Source of the DNA: Elmis aenea
Lineage: Eukaryota > Arthropoda > Insecta > Coleoptera > Elmidae
Reading direction: 5' to 3'
Assembly: GCA_947652605.1 (NCBI GenBank)
Contig: OX393576.1
Coordinates: forward strand, 63,278,966-63,342,965
DNA length: 64,000 bases
The translations under genes were made by a program, and so were the position numbers. Under the pieces are notes generated by a model. The model did not search any database, was not told the origin of the DNA, and saw nothing but the letters and a program-made list of their open reading frames with translations. Every line of letters begins with the position of its first letter. Position 1 is the first letter of the stretch. Below are positions 1 to 11,125 of the stretch, one piece after another.

Positions 1-311
1 CACGTCGTTATAATAATATTCTGTATTGGCCTTCCACCAGTCGCATAAGTAAAATTGCTCAACTTCGTGTTCGTTGGAAACGGATAATCGAACGTTTCTT
101 GCTCTAGGAGAATTTGTTGCTGTTTAATGATGTCTTTGATTGTTACGTGTGAACTGAAATTGTGTAGTAAATAATCATCTTGGACAGGATTCGGATACGA
201 ATGTAAGTTTCGATGGTAGTCAGGTGTTGGTCGCTGGTTGAAAGATAATAGTAACAGTAAAAATGTGGTGCTCGCAATTCCAATTCCTACCAAGCCACAC
301 CGTTTGGTCAT
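1..311 (-). CDS. Carbohydrate 6-O-sulfotransferase (CHST family), first coding exon, partial
   Basis: The minus strand is open from an ATG at 311-309 to the left edge (103 codons plus 2 nt). The start MTKRCGLVGIGIAS is followed by a hydrophobic stretch (about residues 6-23, LLLLLSF), then polar stem sequence with two possible N-glycosylation sites (NFS, NFT). This is the usual layout of a Golgi type II transferase. The last residues, GGRPIQNIIITT, match the start of the 5'-PAPS-binding segment of Gal/GlcNAc 6-O-sulfotransferases, where the next residues are normally W-R-S/T-G-S, so the exon is cut just before the cofactor loop. Expected role: transfer of sulfate from PAPS to position 6 of Gal or GlcNAc on glycans in the Golgi lumen. 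The family call rests on about 12 residues plus topology. The ATG is the first in frame after the hydrophobic segment's upstream region. The upstream 5'UTR and promoter should lie at 312-900. Confidence 0.62.
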   Translation of the reverse strand, partial: MTKRCGLVGIGIASTTFLLLLLSFNQRPTPDYHRNLHSYPNPVQDDYLLHNFSSHVTIKDIIKQQQILLEQETFDYPFPTNTKLSNFTYATGGRPIQNIIITT

Positions 312-2908
312 GGTGTGTGGTTACTTTTAACCTTGGCATTTAAAAAATAATACATATTATGTAAAAACTTAAAACTATTAAATACTATTCATCGTATTGC
401 AGTATCTCTAAGTAGGCCAAGTCCAATACCCTGATGATGGTCTTTTTACCCTATTACAGTTGTGGTATTATAAAATCACACTTATTCACCATAAGAGATC
501 ACTGGTATATAAGTTGATAAAAATTGCACTTCTACTATTACTAATTTCCTACAGGAACTTTTATGCTACATGTTTACCAGTTAGAGTAGCTGAAACAGGT
601 TCCCTGTGAACCCCCACCTTTATGAAATATAGAACATTGCTCTCTCTGCAGATCGTTCATCTTTCTCATATGGGTTTATTTTGTCGATAACGATAATGCG
701 TTCTTTGTCGCGCTTTGCGCTGACTGTTCTTATTGGATCGAACAGCACAGGCGTCTCTCTACTTCAGGATTTATATTTCAGTGTGTCGTTGTGGTGGTGG
801 TTCTTTAAGAGACGGGTTTAGAATATGCTTTAAAAATGATGAGAGCCTTGAAAGCTTAAGTTTTGTGGCGTGGAATTTGCGATTCCGTAACAATTCTGTT
901 TGAAACGAACATGTGCATCTGTTAAGTTATTGAATGGAAACACCCCTTTAAAGATTGGATGAACTGAAAATAGAGAAGAGGTAAGGAACTGAACACCTGT
1001 GTTGCACATTAATTATAATTTGGCTTAAAAATTGTTGGTCCAATCAAGGATATTGTTGAAGCTCACACTACCCATCGAAGCAAACCATAAGATATTGCAC
1101 ATTCGATGCCTTTTTTGGAGTACGTTTTTTAATATAAAAATTGCATAAGATCAGCTATAATGTTGCAATTTATTGATTAATGATTGTTTTGCAAAGTTGT
1201 AGAGGAAGACAAATTAATACTAACAATTCAAAATAATCTCAATATAATGCATCGCCGTAAATACATGCCTGTTAATGATAATTATCCTTAAACATGTGTC
1301 TTCAGTTTCAGATATAGATTTTAACATTGGGTTTAAAACATACTGTTCACATGTACCTACTACATAATGATGAAATTATTCCATTAAGAATGCATACTAA
1401 TTTGTGTTGTTGATAAATTATTCTTTACGAAATCTACTCTTCAAGGAATCACCTTACTTGTACAGAGCTATAATCTTTAATTAATATGAGGAATTTGTGA
1501 TAATATACAATCAGCTAAAAATAAGCAACTGCCAAGTTAATTTGCAACTTGTAAATGAAAAATACTGTATTTTTCCGTGGGACTGATCGACTGATTAATC
1601 ACAGGGGTGGAATGACATGGGAAACTACTAGGGGATATGTTTGTGCGAATGCTAGTTCGTTGTGTGAATGGTGGGTGATTTTGTTTTGAGGACAGAAATA
1701 GAGCAGGTATTATTTTTGAGGTGTTCAACCCCTCACTTTTACTTTATACTTTTGATGATCTTAATATTTGCTGATCTGATTACTTAGTTTTTTGTTGCTA
1801 TCTATTTAAAGAACAATAAACAAAAAAATATCGTTACAAACGCTGTTGCACAAAAGCGTGTAAGTCATTCTGATGGCTTAGTATACATAAGTCAGCAAAA
1901 ACTAAAAGTAATTGGAGGCAATTAAAAACTTGGCTGTCGGTTTATTAATTGATATAAGGTTCAAAAGTGTGATTTTCGAAGATCTCTAAGCTAGCTATAT
2001 AATGTACTTAATAAAGCTCAGCTAAATTTCTCAAATAGCTGTTCGTTTATATCAGTTGTATTGCGAAACAAACAAAAAATTAGGCCCTTAAGCCACACGC
2101 AGCTTATAGAAGTTTGTAGTTATTATATAACTTTCGTAACAACAACAGTTACGTCCTCATATAATTAACTATAAAACAATTTTCGTGTGTGTAAATTATG
2201 GGGAAGAGATGTGGCGTTCCAAGAATGTAAATTATATTTCAAAGTTTGTGAGTATTTGATTACACCGGTCTTTAATTGTTATTGCACAATTTTGTTTCAG
2301 TATTTTAAAAGTTATTACCACCAATCACACGGTCGAAAGTTTTGTTTTTGTTCCTTTGTTTATTAAATTGAGTAACAAATGAATACTTGGACGCTAAAAA
2401 ATGCAGATGGTTTTATGTTTTAACGGTTCTAACATCAGTAATGCAGATTTAAGAGCTGTGTTCATCATGTATGTTGTAATTTATTTCAGTTTTTTTTTGA
2501 GTAACTGATTTAATTTGATGCCCTGAAATGAAAACGTTAATTAAAACTTGCTGTTTAATTATAACATACATGTTTTTACCCTGTTTTAATATAGCTATAC
2601 AAATAAACGAGTTGTATGTATACATACAAAACTTGATTCTCATTATTTCTTACACACGCGTATTAAAACTTAGATATTCAGGTGTACAGAAAAAAATTCA
2701 TTTAGTAGTCTTACTTTTAAATCGAAGAGGATACTAGATATTTTACAATACAACCCAATGATTGCTTTTCAAAAATGTTTTGGAATTACAGACTTCACGA
2801 ATTTTATTAACAGTTTATTATGAATGTTGTGAGCTAAATTTTCTTGAAAAAAGTTTACGTTTAAATGTACAATTTTTTGAAAAAATATGGGCATGCTCTC
2901 GGAATGTA
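312..2908. other. Intergenic, 5' flank of the sulfotransferase gene
   Basis: No convincing coding sequence. About 600-800 is less AT-rich than its surroundings and, read on the minus strand, holds a CCAATAAG box, so it may be the promoter of the minus-strand sulfotransferase gene; this is inference only. The remainder is AT-rich and shows no repeats or RNA genes that I can recognise. Short open frames here have no family features. Confidence 0.4.
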
Positions 2909-3426
2909 CAGGGTGGTCCAAATTCGATGGGATTGCATGGGTATCTCGATTAATATTTAAGATAGAGAAACGGTTAAATTACCAACAATGTGCAGTTTTT
3001 TGAGACAAACTCAAAGCCGTTTTCAAATATGTTTTATCATGTCCGGTTTTTGAGTTATTAGAAAAAAGTGTTTTTCGGTCATATTAATAATGTGTCATAT
3101 CTCCGTTATTGTTGTAAATATCGAAAAAAATTATTAAGATAATTTTTAGATATACTTTTATTTATAATTCTTTTACACTAAAAAAAATTATGCTCGTTAA
3201 AAAGTTATGACACAAACTTACATTTTTTTAAATTGAAGCTTTAGTTGGCTATGACTTATTAATATGACAGAGAAACACTTTTTTTCTAATAACTCAAATA
3301 AAATATTTTTGAAAACGGTTTTGAGTGTGTCTCAAAAAACTGCATATTTTTGGTAATGTAATCGTTTCTCTATCTTAAATATTACGCGAGATACCCAGGT
3401 AATCCCATCGAATTTGGACCGCCCTG
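2909..3426. mobile_element. Foldback MITE, family A copy 1 (TA target duplication)
   Basis: The element begins CAGGGTGGTCCAAATTCGAT and ends with the inverted form (ATCGAATTTGGACCGCCCTG), flanked on both sides by TA. Both arms carry the same internal words (GATAGAGAAACGGTTAAAT, GTGCAGTTTTTTGAGACAAA) in opposite orientation over about 200 bp, so nearly the whole 518 bp can fold back. There is no open frame of note. TA duplication plus a CAGGGTG terminus suggests mobilisation by a Tc1/mariner-type transposase, but no transposase is present to confirm it. Related copies lie at 16,543, 23,086, 36,889 and 50,236. Confidence 0.85.
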
Positions 3427-3989
3427 TACACGATTTGATTTGTTTCCAACTTTGAGTTTTCATAGATTAGTATAATCTTAATAAAATGTATCTGCTATGA
3501 TGATTCAGCGAAAAACAAGTTATACCTTTGCAGCGTTGGGATGTTTTAATGTTTATTAATTAGCAAGGTTTGGATTTTTGTGGTTTTCTCATTTGAACCG
3601 CTAATTATCATAACTCGGTTTCCGTTAGAATGTAAAACGGAGAAGCGTAGGCATTGCACAATGACTTATGTGTTCAGTATATTCGGTACTTTTTTCTTAC
3701 AGCAACTGAGCGCAGATATGTACCCTAACAACAGAAATTTGAGAATCAATGACCCAATATTATTAATATTAATTTTATTTATTTATATTAAATACATGAG
3801 GATATCATTAACCAAAGAGATTGTTTATTTATATTTTATAATTAATGAAATAATAGTATCCCCTTGTGTAATATTTTTGCCACTTCCTTCAAGATCAAGA
3901 AATTACAAATGATTGTATTCTTTGCAGTGATGATACTTTGAAAGTTGATCGAAATATATTAATGACTATTCCCCTCATGGTCATATAAA

Positions 3990-4114
3990 CCAATCACTTT
4001 AGTCAAATTATAGTCACGTCTTAATGTTTTGACCAATCACGTTCATTTTTAAGCGGCAAAAACTCCAAATCGTCCCTTGGGATGTTTTCACCGGCAAAAT
4101 AGCGAAAACATCCC
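3990..4114 (+). promoter_or_regulatory. Possible promoter: two CCAATCA boxes and a perfect 11-bp hairpin
   Basis: Two CCAATCA boxes (3990-3996 and 4033-4039) are followed by the inverted repeat GGGATGTTTTC (4079-4089) and GAAAACATCCC (4104-4114) with a 14-nt loop. The block is less AT-rich than its surroundings and sits 80-200 bp before the ATG of the orphan exon at 4195. That layout suits a promoter. No TATA box was evident. The function is inferred. Confidence 0.3.
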
Positions 4115-4194
4115 GTTGTCATGTCAATTATATCCTTAGCAACCTGGTTGTTTGTTTACAGATGTTTGACAGTTGTAAAATATAGGTATTTAAG

Positions 4195-4347
4195 ATGAGC
4201 CGTTTTGGAATAACTTCCATAGAAGAAATACAAAAAACTGTTGCAAATATAACTCCCAAAAATACTGTTGCATCCAAAACGTCAATATGGAAACAATTTG
4301 AAAAATTTTGCAAGGAAAGGAGTTACGATTTAAATGCTGCTACAGAA
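4195..4347 (+). CDS. Orphan exon resembling the N-terminus of tyrosine-recombinase-like (DUF3504/Crypton-type) proteins
   Basis: The ATG at 4195 opens 51 codons: MSRFGITSIEEIQKTVANIT, then PKNTVASKTSIWKQFEKFCK, then a short tail ending at a good donor (GAA|gttagt). The pattern 'S.EEI....ITPKNT..SK....QFEKFC' resembles the N-terminal segment of DUF3504/ZMYM/Crypton-derived proteins, where a PKNT(K/R)-type motif precedes the SAM-like helical domain; this is recalled, not searched. The next plausible acceptor (poly-T, then TTTAG at about 4552) leads to only six codons before a stop, so no full gene can be assembled. It may be the first exon of a broken gene, a gene fragment carried by an element, or a short unrelated gene. 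Two CCAAT boxes and a hairpin lie upstream. Confidence 0.35.
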
Positions 4348-4999
4348 GTTAGTATACGCTATCGAAAATTTTAACAAATAATAAACGAAAATTGTAATTA
4401 TTTTTGGTATCTTATTTGGGAAATAGTCTAATGAAATATATTTCAATGCACTAGTTATATTATTTTTGATAACATAATTTTATTATGCAATGCTGTACGT
4501 ATATATAAATATTTAACAACCAATGAAGCGTGAATCTAATTTATATTTTTTAGGCACATAACAAATGCAAATGAAATTAGGTAGTGAAGAATGAATTTGA
4601 AATGCTAGAGAGTAATAACATCTTGTAACTATTCCATTTTGGCAAAAAAAACAGTTTTTATGAAATGATTTCGTTTGCTTTGTACAAGCAACTGAATGTG
4701 TCTGTATTATATTATGTGGAACTATTGTAATTGTAAATTTTTGAAATATTGCGTAGATGGTAACTACTGTAGTCGATATTGCAATATATTTTTAACTTCT
4801 GACTTTCACTACTGGTATTAAATTGTAATTGTACTCGGAGGCGGATTGGCGACTAGAGGAATGTGGAAAATTCTTTACGGGCGGGCCTACACACATGTGG
4901 ATGCTTCCACGTTGTTTTCTGAATTACAGCACATGCAAAATACACAGGATAAAATTAAAAGACAATCACTAACGTATGTTTAACTAAAAATCACTTAGG

Positions 5000-5652
5000 G
5001 TAAGTCCGGGATAGATGCCCCACCGGCGAAGATGCCCCATCAAAATAATTTCGTTATTAACGGACAGGTTGCGCTGGCTTTTTAAGGGTTGGTTTGTATT
5101 GCGTATGTGATTGTGTGCAGTGCAAATTTTTTTTTAAAAAACCTTGTTCGGGCAAGTTATTAGCAAAAATTCATTTTTAGAGCTTCACAAAATTTATCAC
5201 TATGGTTTGCTTGTACAAGCATACCAAGATAAAGAAGTACTTTTATCATTGTTTTTGTAGTGCAATACATTTAGGCATACAATAGGTTAGTGTTCTTGCC
5301 AAAGTACATATTCTGGCACAAAATTTAAATTTGATATTTGGCTGGAGCATCTATACCGGACGATAGGGGAAGATGCCCTACATGTGTTGGGTGTGAGGAA
5401 AAGTACACAAACAAAATGGAATGATGAGTGGGTTCAGTGCATGCACTGCAACAAATGGTCCCATGAATGCTGTTCTAAATATGAAAATCTTTATAATTTG
5501 TGTGGAAAAATACTGACATTAAAAAAGAACTAAGTACTTAATTGTTAATACGTTTACTAAACATTTAGTTTCTGTTTATTAGTTTGTAATGACATAATAT
5601 TTTCGTAGGGGCATGTATACCTATACTAGTGGGGCATCTTTGCCCGACAATT
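5000..5652. mobile_element. Decayed transposon with a PHD-finger remnant, possibly pogo/Tigger-like
   Basis: The left end reads AAGTCCGGGATAGATGCCCC and the right end, inverted, reads TTGTCGGGCAAAGATGCCCC, giving degenerate terminal inverted repeats of about 24 bp rich in GATGCCCC. Inside, about 5374-5510 on the plus strand translates across one frameshift to CPTCVGCEEKY and then W..EWVQCMHCNKWSHECC. This is the Cys-rich and W-H-x-C pattern of a PHD finger. Several insect pogo-type DDE transposases carry such a finger after the catalytic core. The DDE core itself is not visible. GATGCCCC-type words recur to about 5835, so the original element may have been longer. Confidence 0.45.
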
Positions 5653-7341
5653 TGATGAAGATGGCAAATGCTCATATTTTAAGTTTTTCATTTTTCGAGT
5701 CATATAAGTTTATAACAGTGTAAATTTTCATGTTTAAATAAAATAATATACATAGAGTTGTCATACAACGTAGTTACAACCATAGTTTTTACTCCTTTGT
5801 CCAGAAAATATTAGCATCTAAAAAGGTGGGGCATGTTATTTCTAAGGGAAATCGCTTTTTGAAGAAAATCTATACCAGTTTCGAAATTCTCGTCTTTTCT
5901 TCCATAGATTATTTTGGGAATAATTTAATCAGGAAACGACAAGAGTAATGTAGATTTCCTTCAAAAAGCGATCTTTTTTGAAATAAGATAAGTGATTTAT
6001 ATAGAAAACAAAAACATATTTACATTCAAATAAATAACTCAAACTTTAATCAAATAAAATTCATGACGAAGTGCTGCAAAACTATGAAACCGAACTGCAA
6101 TTAAAATTGACGAAAAACCAATGATTTACTGTATACTCGGTGTACCTTTAACTACGCCATCTCCAGGCGCCGCTGTTCTTAAACTCAGCCTAATTCAATC
6201 GTTATTATCATAAAAAGTTAATTTTTAAACCACATTATAAAATCTTGTTAATTATCTCAGCTATGCGCGACTAGAAATTCGTAAATTTATTCTAAAAAAA
6301 GTGGAGCACGAACCAATAATCTTGAAGAGGAGTCGTGCATGACAATCATTCATCTGCTAAAATTTAGGTAATACTTTTACAGCTGTGTAGTAGTAGTTTT
6401 TATTACATTTTATGTGTGCAATAAGCAGGAACGTTTAACTGTAAAAAAAAACATTTTTATAGATGAAATTTGCATATCTATTACTTCTGTTCTGTAACGG
6501 TTTTTATATTGAGATTAACAAACCGTTTAATTTTAGCAAACTTTTTTATTATCGTAAAGGATACCATGGCATAAAAAAGTTTGCACTACTAACATTTGTT
6601 TAGTTAATGTTGTAAAACTGAAGGCAATTAAACGTGGTTAAAGGTTTTTTTATAAACGATCGTTAATGGTTAAATCAATTTGTTGAAGGATGAAATTGTT
6701 TGTTTAAATTTAACACTCGTAATTGATTTACTACCCATACTGTTTAATTCAACAAAACCACTTTACGGATCTAGAAAACTGTTAGATATAATTAAAAGAT
6801 ATAATTTATGTAATAAAAGTTGGAGTATCAAGACCTACAAAATCTTCGAGTGGATTCATAATTGAACTATAAAAATAAGTATTGCAACGCAACAATTTAA
6901 TTTAGTCTAATTAATTAGGTTTCTTTACATTCAACAACTTCCATGCAATACTTCAATAGCTTTCCCGCGTCCAAATATTTGTTTAATTATCCTGAAATCG
7001 TAATATTGTTAATGGAAGACTGTAATACCATAAATTAGTGGTTATTTTAGTAACAGCGTGACACATTTGTGTATTTTTAACTTTATCTCTGGTCCTTCCT
7101 ACAAAAATATTTTACGATTGTATTGCCCTCATAAAATTAATGCGCTGTGTGTAATTGAAATAACTTATAAATTAATAAACTGATAATGAAGTAATGACTA
7201 ATACTGCAGTTCAGATACGAGAGTGTATCTAGCAGCGGATTCTAGCGGCGGATTCTTGACATGGTGTCAGCCTTACAATAAGCTTCACCCGCCTAGATCT
7301 AAACTCTTCCCACCTACTGCGGAGTTATATGACCGTCCTTA
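5653..7341. other. Intergenic, with a weak inverted repeat
   Basis: No gene. At about 5848-5976, AAATCGCTTTTTGAAG and the inverted CTTCAAAAAGCGAT flank roughly 100 bp, a decayed hairpin of unknown origin. The rest is AT-rich. 7200-7340 is richer in GC and leads directly into the 162-bp tandem repeat, so it may belong to the same element. Confidence 0.4.
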
Positions 7342-7845
7342 TTCTTAATCACCCGCGCTATTATTATTTCGTTCAAAAATTAATAACTCACAAGTTATAA
7401 TATATCTCCTCGTGAAATTTTACAAATAGTTTCAATATGACTAGACTTGTCTACAGAAAAATTCACGACCTCAGATTTAGAGGAAAAGGGTGCTTATCAC
7501 GTGTTCTTAATCACCCCCGCTATTATTATTTCGTTCAAAAATTAATTACTCTTAAGTTATAATATATCTCCTCGTGAAATTTTACAAATAGTTTCAATAT
7601 GACTAGACTTGTCTACAGAAAAATTCAAGACCTCATATTTAGAGGATAAGGGTGCTTATCACGTGTTCTTAATCACCCCCGCTATTATTATTTCGTTCAA
7701 AAATTAATTACTCTTAAGTTATAATATATCACCTCTTGAAATTTTACAAATAGTTTCTGTATGACTAGACTTGTCTACAGAAAAATTCAAGACCTCAGAT
7801 TAAGAGGATAAGGGTGCTTATCACGTGTTCTTAATCACCCCCCGA
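7342..7845. repeat. Tandem repeat, 162-bp unit, about 3.1 copies
   Basis: The word TTCTTAATCACCC occurs at 7342, 7504, 7666 and 7828, exactly 162 bp apart. Between them the units share long identical stretches (for example TTATTATTTCGTTCAAAAAT and GACTAGACTTGTCTACAGAA) with only scattered substitutions. Later units carry a CACGTG palindrome at the junction (GCTTATCACGTGTTCTTAAT). No open frame. It may be a short satellite array or the tandem core of a non-autonomous Helitron-like element; no ends were identified. Confidence 0.9.
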
Positions 7846-10800
7846 GTCGTAAAAGCGTTCCAACAACGGCTAATACTGGGCAATACATTTATTAGTACAT
7901 TGTTCACGCATGCGAATAAAACAGTGCATGCATTCATCTAAGGATGGGTTTTAAACTGCTTATTGGAACAAACCCAACAACTTCAAAAATCATGTCTCGA
8001 CAGAAAATGATGTCATACCGTCTGTTCGCGAACAAACCCTCTGATGCGCTGCTTCAAGAGCAAATTTGGTTCGAACTGGTGAGCTGCTCGCGAATTCCCG
8101 TCTTCAACAGGTCCGCACATTGTTCGCGAGCTGTTCGCTAACTGTTCTAGAACAGCTCTGGAGCTCCGTCTGTACGCAGCTTAAAACTAAAATACGCTGA
8201 GCTAACCTGTGTAATTTGCAGTTAAGCAGTTTTCTTAGCCTCTTGTAATAGATTTTATTATATCGTTTTGTTCCGTCAGATCTTGAAAATAAACTCACGT
8301 TCATGTGCCTTGGTTACAAATACGTTTGATTTGATATCATCACATCTATTTTGCATTCACCTAAACCCCAAACTGTGACTTCTATTATTCCTTTTCCATG
8401 CAATTACTTCTGTGGTCATTCCTACCGTTTGCAGCTAATTTTATACTCTGAACACATTCACATGTCGAATTCTATTCCGCAAACCGATTTGTTTTCAAAC
8501 AATAGTGAGTTTTAGCAAGGAAACCGCATCATTTAATCGAAAGACAAGGCTTAATATATTGAGTAATCTAATGCAGTGTCAAAATTTGCTGACCGGTTTT
8601 GGAGTCATTGGCCGTACCTAATACACCTCAAATTGTGCAGCGGTAATCTCTTAAATTCCTAAGAATAGAGTTGTGTTACGTACGTATCTCAGTTGCTACG
8701 CTGTTTGGATTTCTACTATACATAACGGGATATAACACAGAATACACGTCAAGCCACATATTTTAGTGCCAAAATTGTTTAGATGAAATGTTGTTTAAAT
8801 CTTGTAGTTTGCAAATTATCGTTAAAACAATTCGGACTGATTGAAAAGGACGAGTATTATTTCGAAATTAGGTGCAGACTAAGTAAAGCTTAGCTTAATT
8901 TGGCTTAGGTACAATTTGCTAGTTCGCATCTCAATACTTTTATAATTCTTTTTGAAAATTTTTCGTTTGGGTTCGTTACCCATCATACACCAGTTATTTC
9001 GCAGCATATAAACAATTAATTGAAATTAATTAAATAAAGAGACAATTTTACTGGATAATTTTTTAAAAATATACCCAATGCAATTATTCAGGAAGAAATT
9101 TAAAAATTTCGATATTTTTAATTCAAGCAAGAAAAATTTTGCAATTGGTTATGCCATTGTCGAAGCCTTTTTGGCAGTAGTCCAGTGGTTTTTAACACTA
9201 AGTCTGTGACATCCGTTTTAAAACTAGATTCTTTGGCAGGATAGTCGAAAAACTTTTGGAACATTCAAAACAAAAGTGCACAACTAGTATAAGGCTGCGT
9301 ATATTCGCAAAGTAATATTGATTAAATAAAGTGTCTAAAAATATCACTAATATGTATGCAGCCATAAAAATGTGCAAAGTTTCCACAAGTTTTTTTCCTC
9401 AATATTGTGTTGTATATTCATAGCAGTAGGAAAACTTTTTTTTTTAGTATTTCACACTCATATTTAAAATGTAAATGTACTTGGATATTAATCGTAATCA
9501 CAGTGTTTTAAGGCCAATGTAGTGCACTTGATATTTTGCATTTTTATAGGTGCAAACTTACAGCAAAACTGTCATTTTGCAATATTTGATTGCTTAATAA
9601 TTGTACAATTTTTTTTCCTTAACTGCATATTTTTATTGTTTAAATTACAAGCAAGTTCCGAGGCAGCATTTCGCAAAGACAATAATATTTATCTATAATA
9701 GCGAAACTTTAGTATGTATAAGCAAAATTTATGTAGAACAATAAAAAAAAATTTAATTGTAGTGTAAACTCAACTCACGTAGTCCCTTGTGAAGAAGCAT
9801 CAGTTGACTTTGAGGTAATTTTACGTTCCTCAGTATTTATGTAAGTAAATATTGTGTTTTAGTTGTTTAAAAAATATCTTTCGCTGCACGTATGAATCAG
9901 TAATAATTAAACAAAAATGAAATGCCAAATGAGAAAGTCTTGTAGATTTTTAGTATCCAATTAAGTATTAGCTTTTAGTTCGTGTTCTTTATAAATGTTA
10001 TTTCTGTTAGTACTATTTCATTTTCACGACCCTACATAATTGAAAGCCTAAATTTTGTTTTGCAAAAAATGATTAAAATATTTTTTTGTTGATGTAAGAT
10101 TTTTTAAATTTAATTGCCATTAATTATTATAAAAAAATTCTAGTACATAAACAAACATAAGCACACAATTAAAATAGTTCATAACTCAAAACGGCCTAAG
10201 CTTTTGGCTTTCTTTTTATTATGCTTAATTTTTTTGGGTTCCTTTTCAATATTAGTTGCAAAAAAAGGTACTAAGTTTGCAAAATACACATTTTTACATT
10301 TTTATTGTGTTATCAGTAACGTATTACTGAAATGTGAGTAATTAATATTTGTTGATTTATTACTTTGAATTGTGTTAGCTTGTTTTTCTTTTCTTTTGTT
10401 TGACCAATTGATCAACTAATTTTTAATTAGCAAATATCATTGAACGCGAAATAACACTATGTTCCAGTACAGTAAATAAGTCTGTGTAACTTTCGATAGG
10501 AATAACTTTATTAATTTGTAAATGCTGTGTGGGACTAACAGGAATGAGTTATCACTTCCTGTTCTATATGATAAGATTTAAAAATAAGTGTAGATGGGGC
10601 CAACATATTTTATAATGGTTTTTAGTCAGTAGAAACATTGCTTACAAAATATTCATAATCATATCGATCTTGCCCTAATTAGGCCAAATTTTACGCGCCA
10701 CATCGAAAGAAAAACTGCTGCAGCGAAACAAAACGGAATAAAAAAACATCATTGTGTATTAGCTACAATGTTATATTTATCAGCTATTGAATTGTAAATC

Positions 10801-11125
10801 GTACTTTCAGTAATTGTTATAATTATGTACAATCATCTATAACATGAGGGTCTGAAAATACATTGACCTCCATTTCAACACGTTAAAATTAGCCATTAAA
10901 AATAAATTCTTTGACGTTTTTTGTTTTATTGAAGTAAAAAATGATTGCAATTTTATTAAAGAAATCCGCCATAACCCCATTTTTAGTTAATATTGGGGTA
11001 CTTTCACAATTCAAACGCATTAAGATGACTTTCTGTGACCATTAGCTTTTATTTTCTCGAGTTTCTGAGAACTAATGTCACCATAAAATACATATACGAA
11101 CGATGAATGAGTGAGTGGTGGTGTT
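7846..11125. other. Intergenic, no gene recognised
   Basis: AT-rich sequence with no supported gene. At 8015-8165 there is a CpG- and TCGCGA-rich patch with a short hairpin (GAGCTGTTC and GAACAGCTC) that may be an old element remnant. No retrotransposon domains, tRNA-like boxes or clear inverted-repeat ends were seen in the remaining 3 kb. Confidence 0.4.

Noticed and set aside
4845..4870. GGAGGCGGATTGGCGACTAG as a possible hAT-type terminus
   Set aside because: No matching inverted end or target duplication found.
6161..6180. CGCCATCTCCAGGCG as a second CTCF-like site
   Set aside because: The fifth core position is G rather than C/T on the motif strand, so it fails the consensus.
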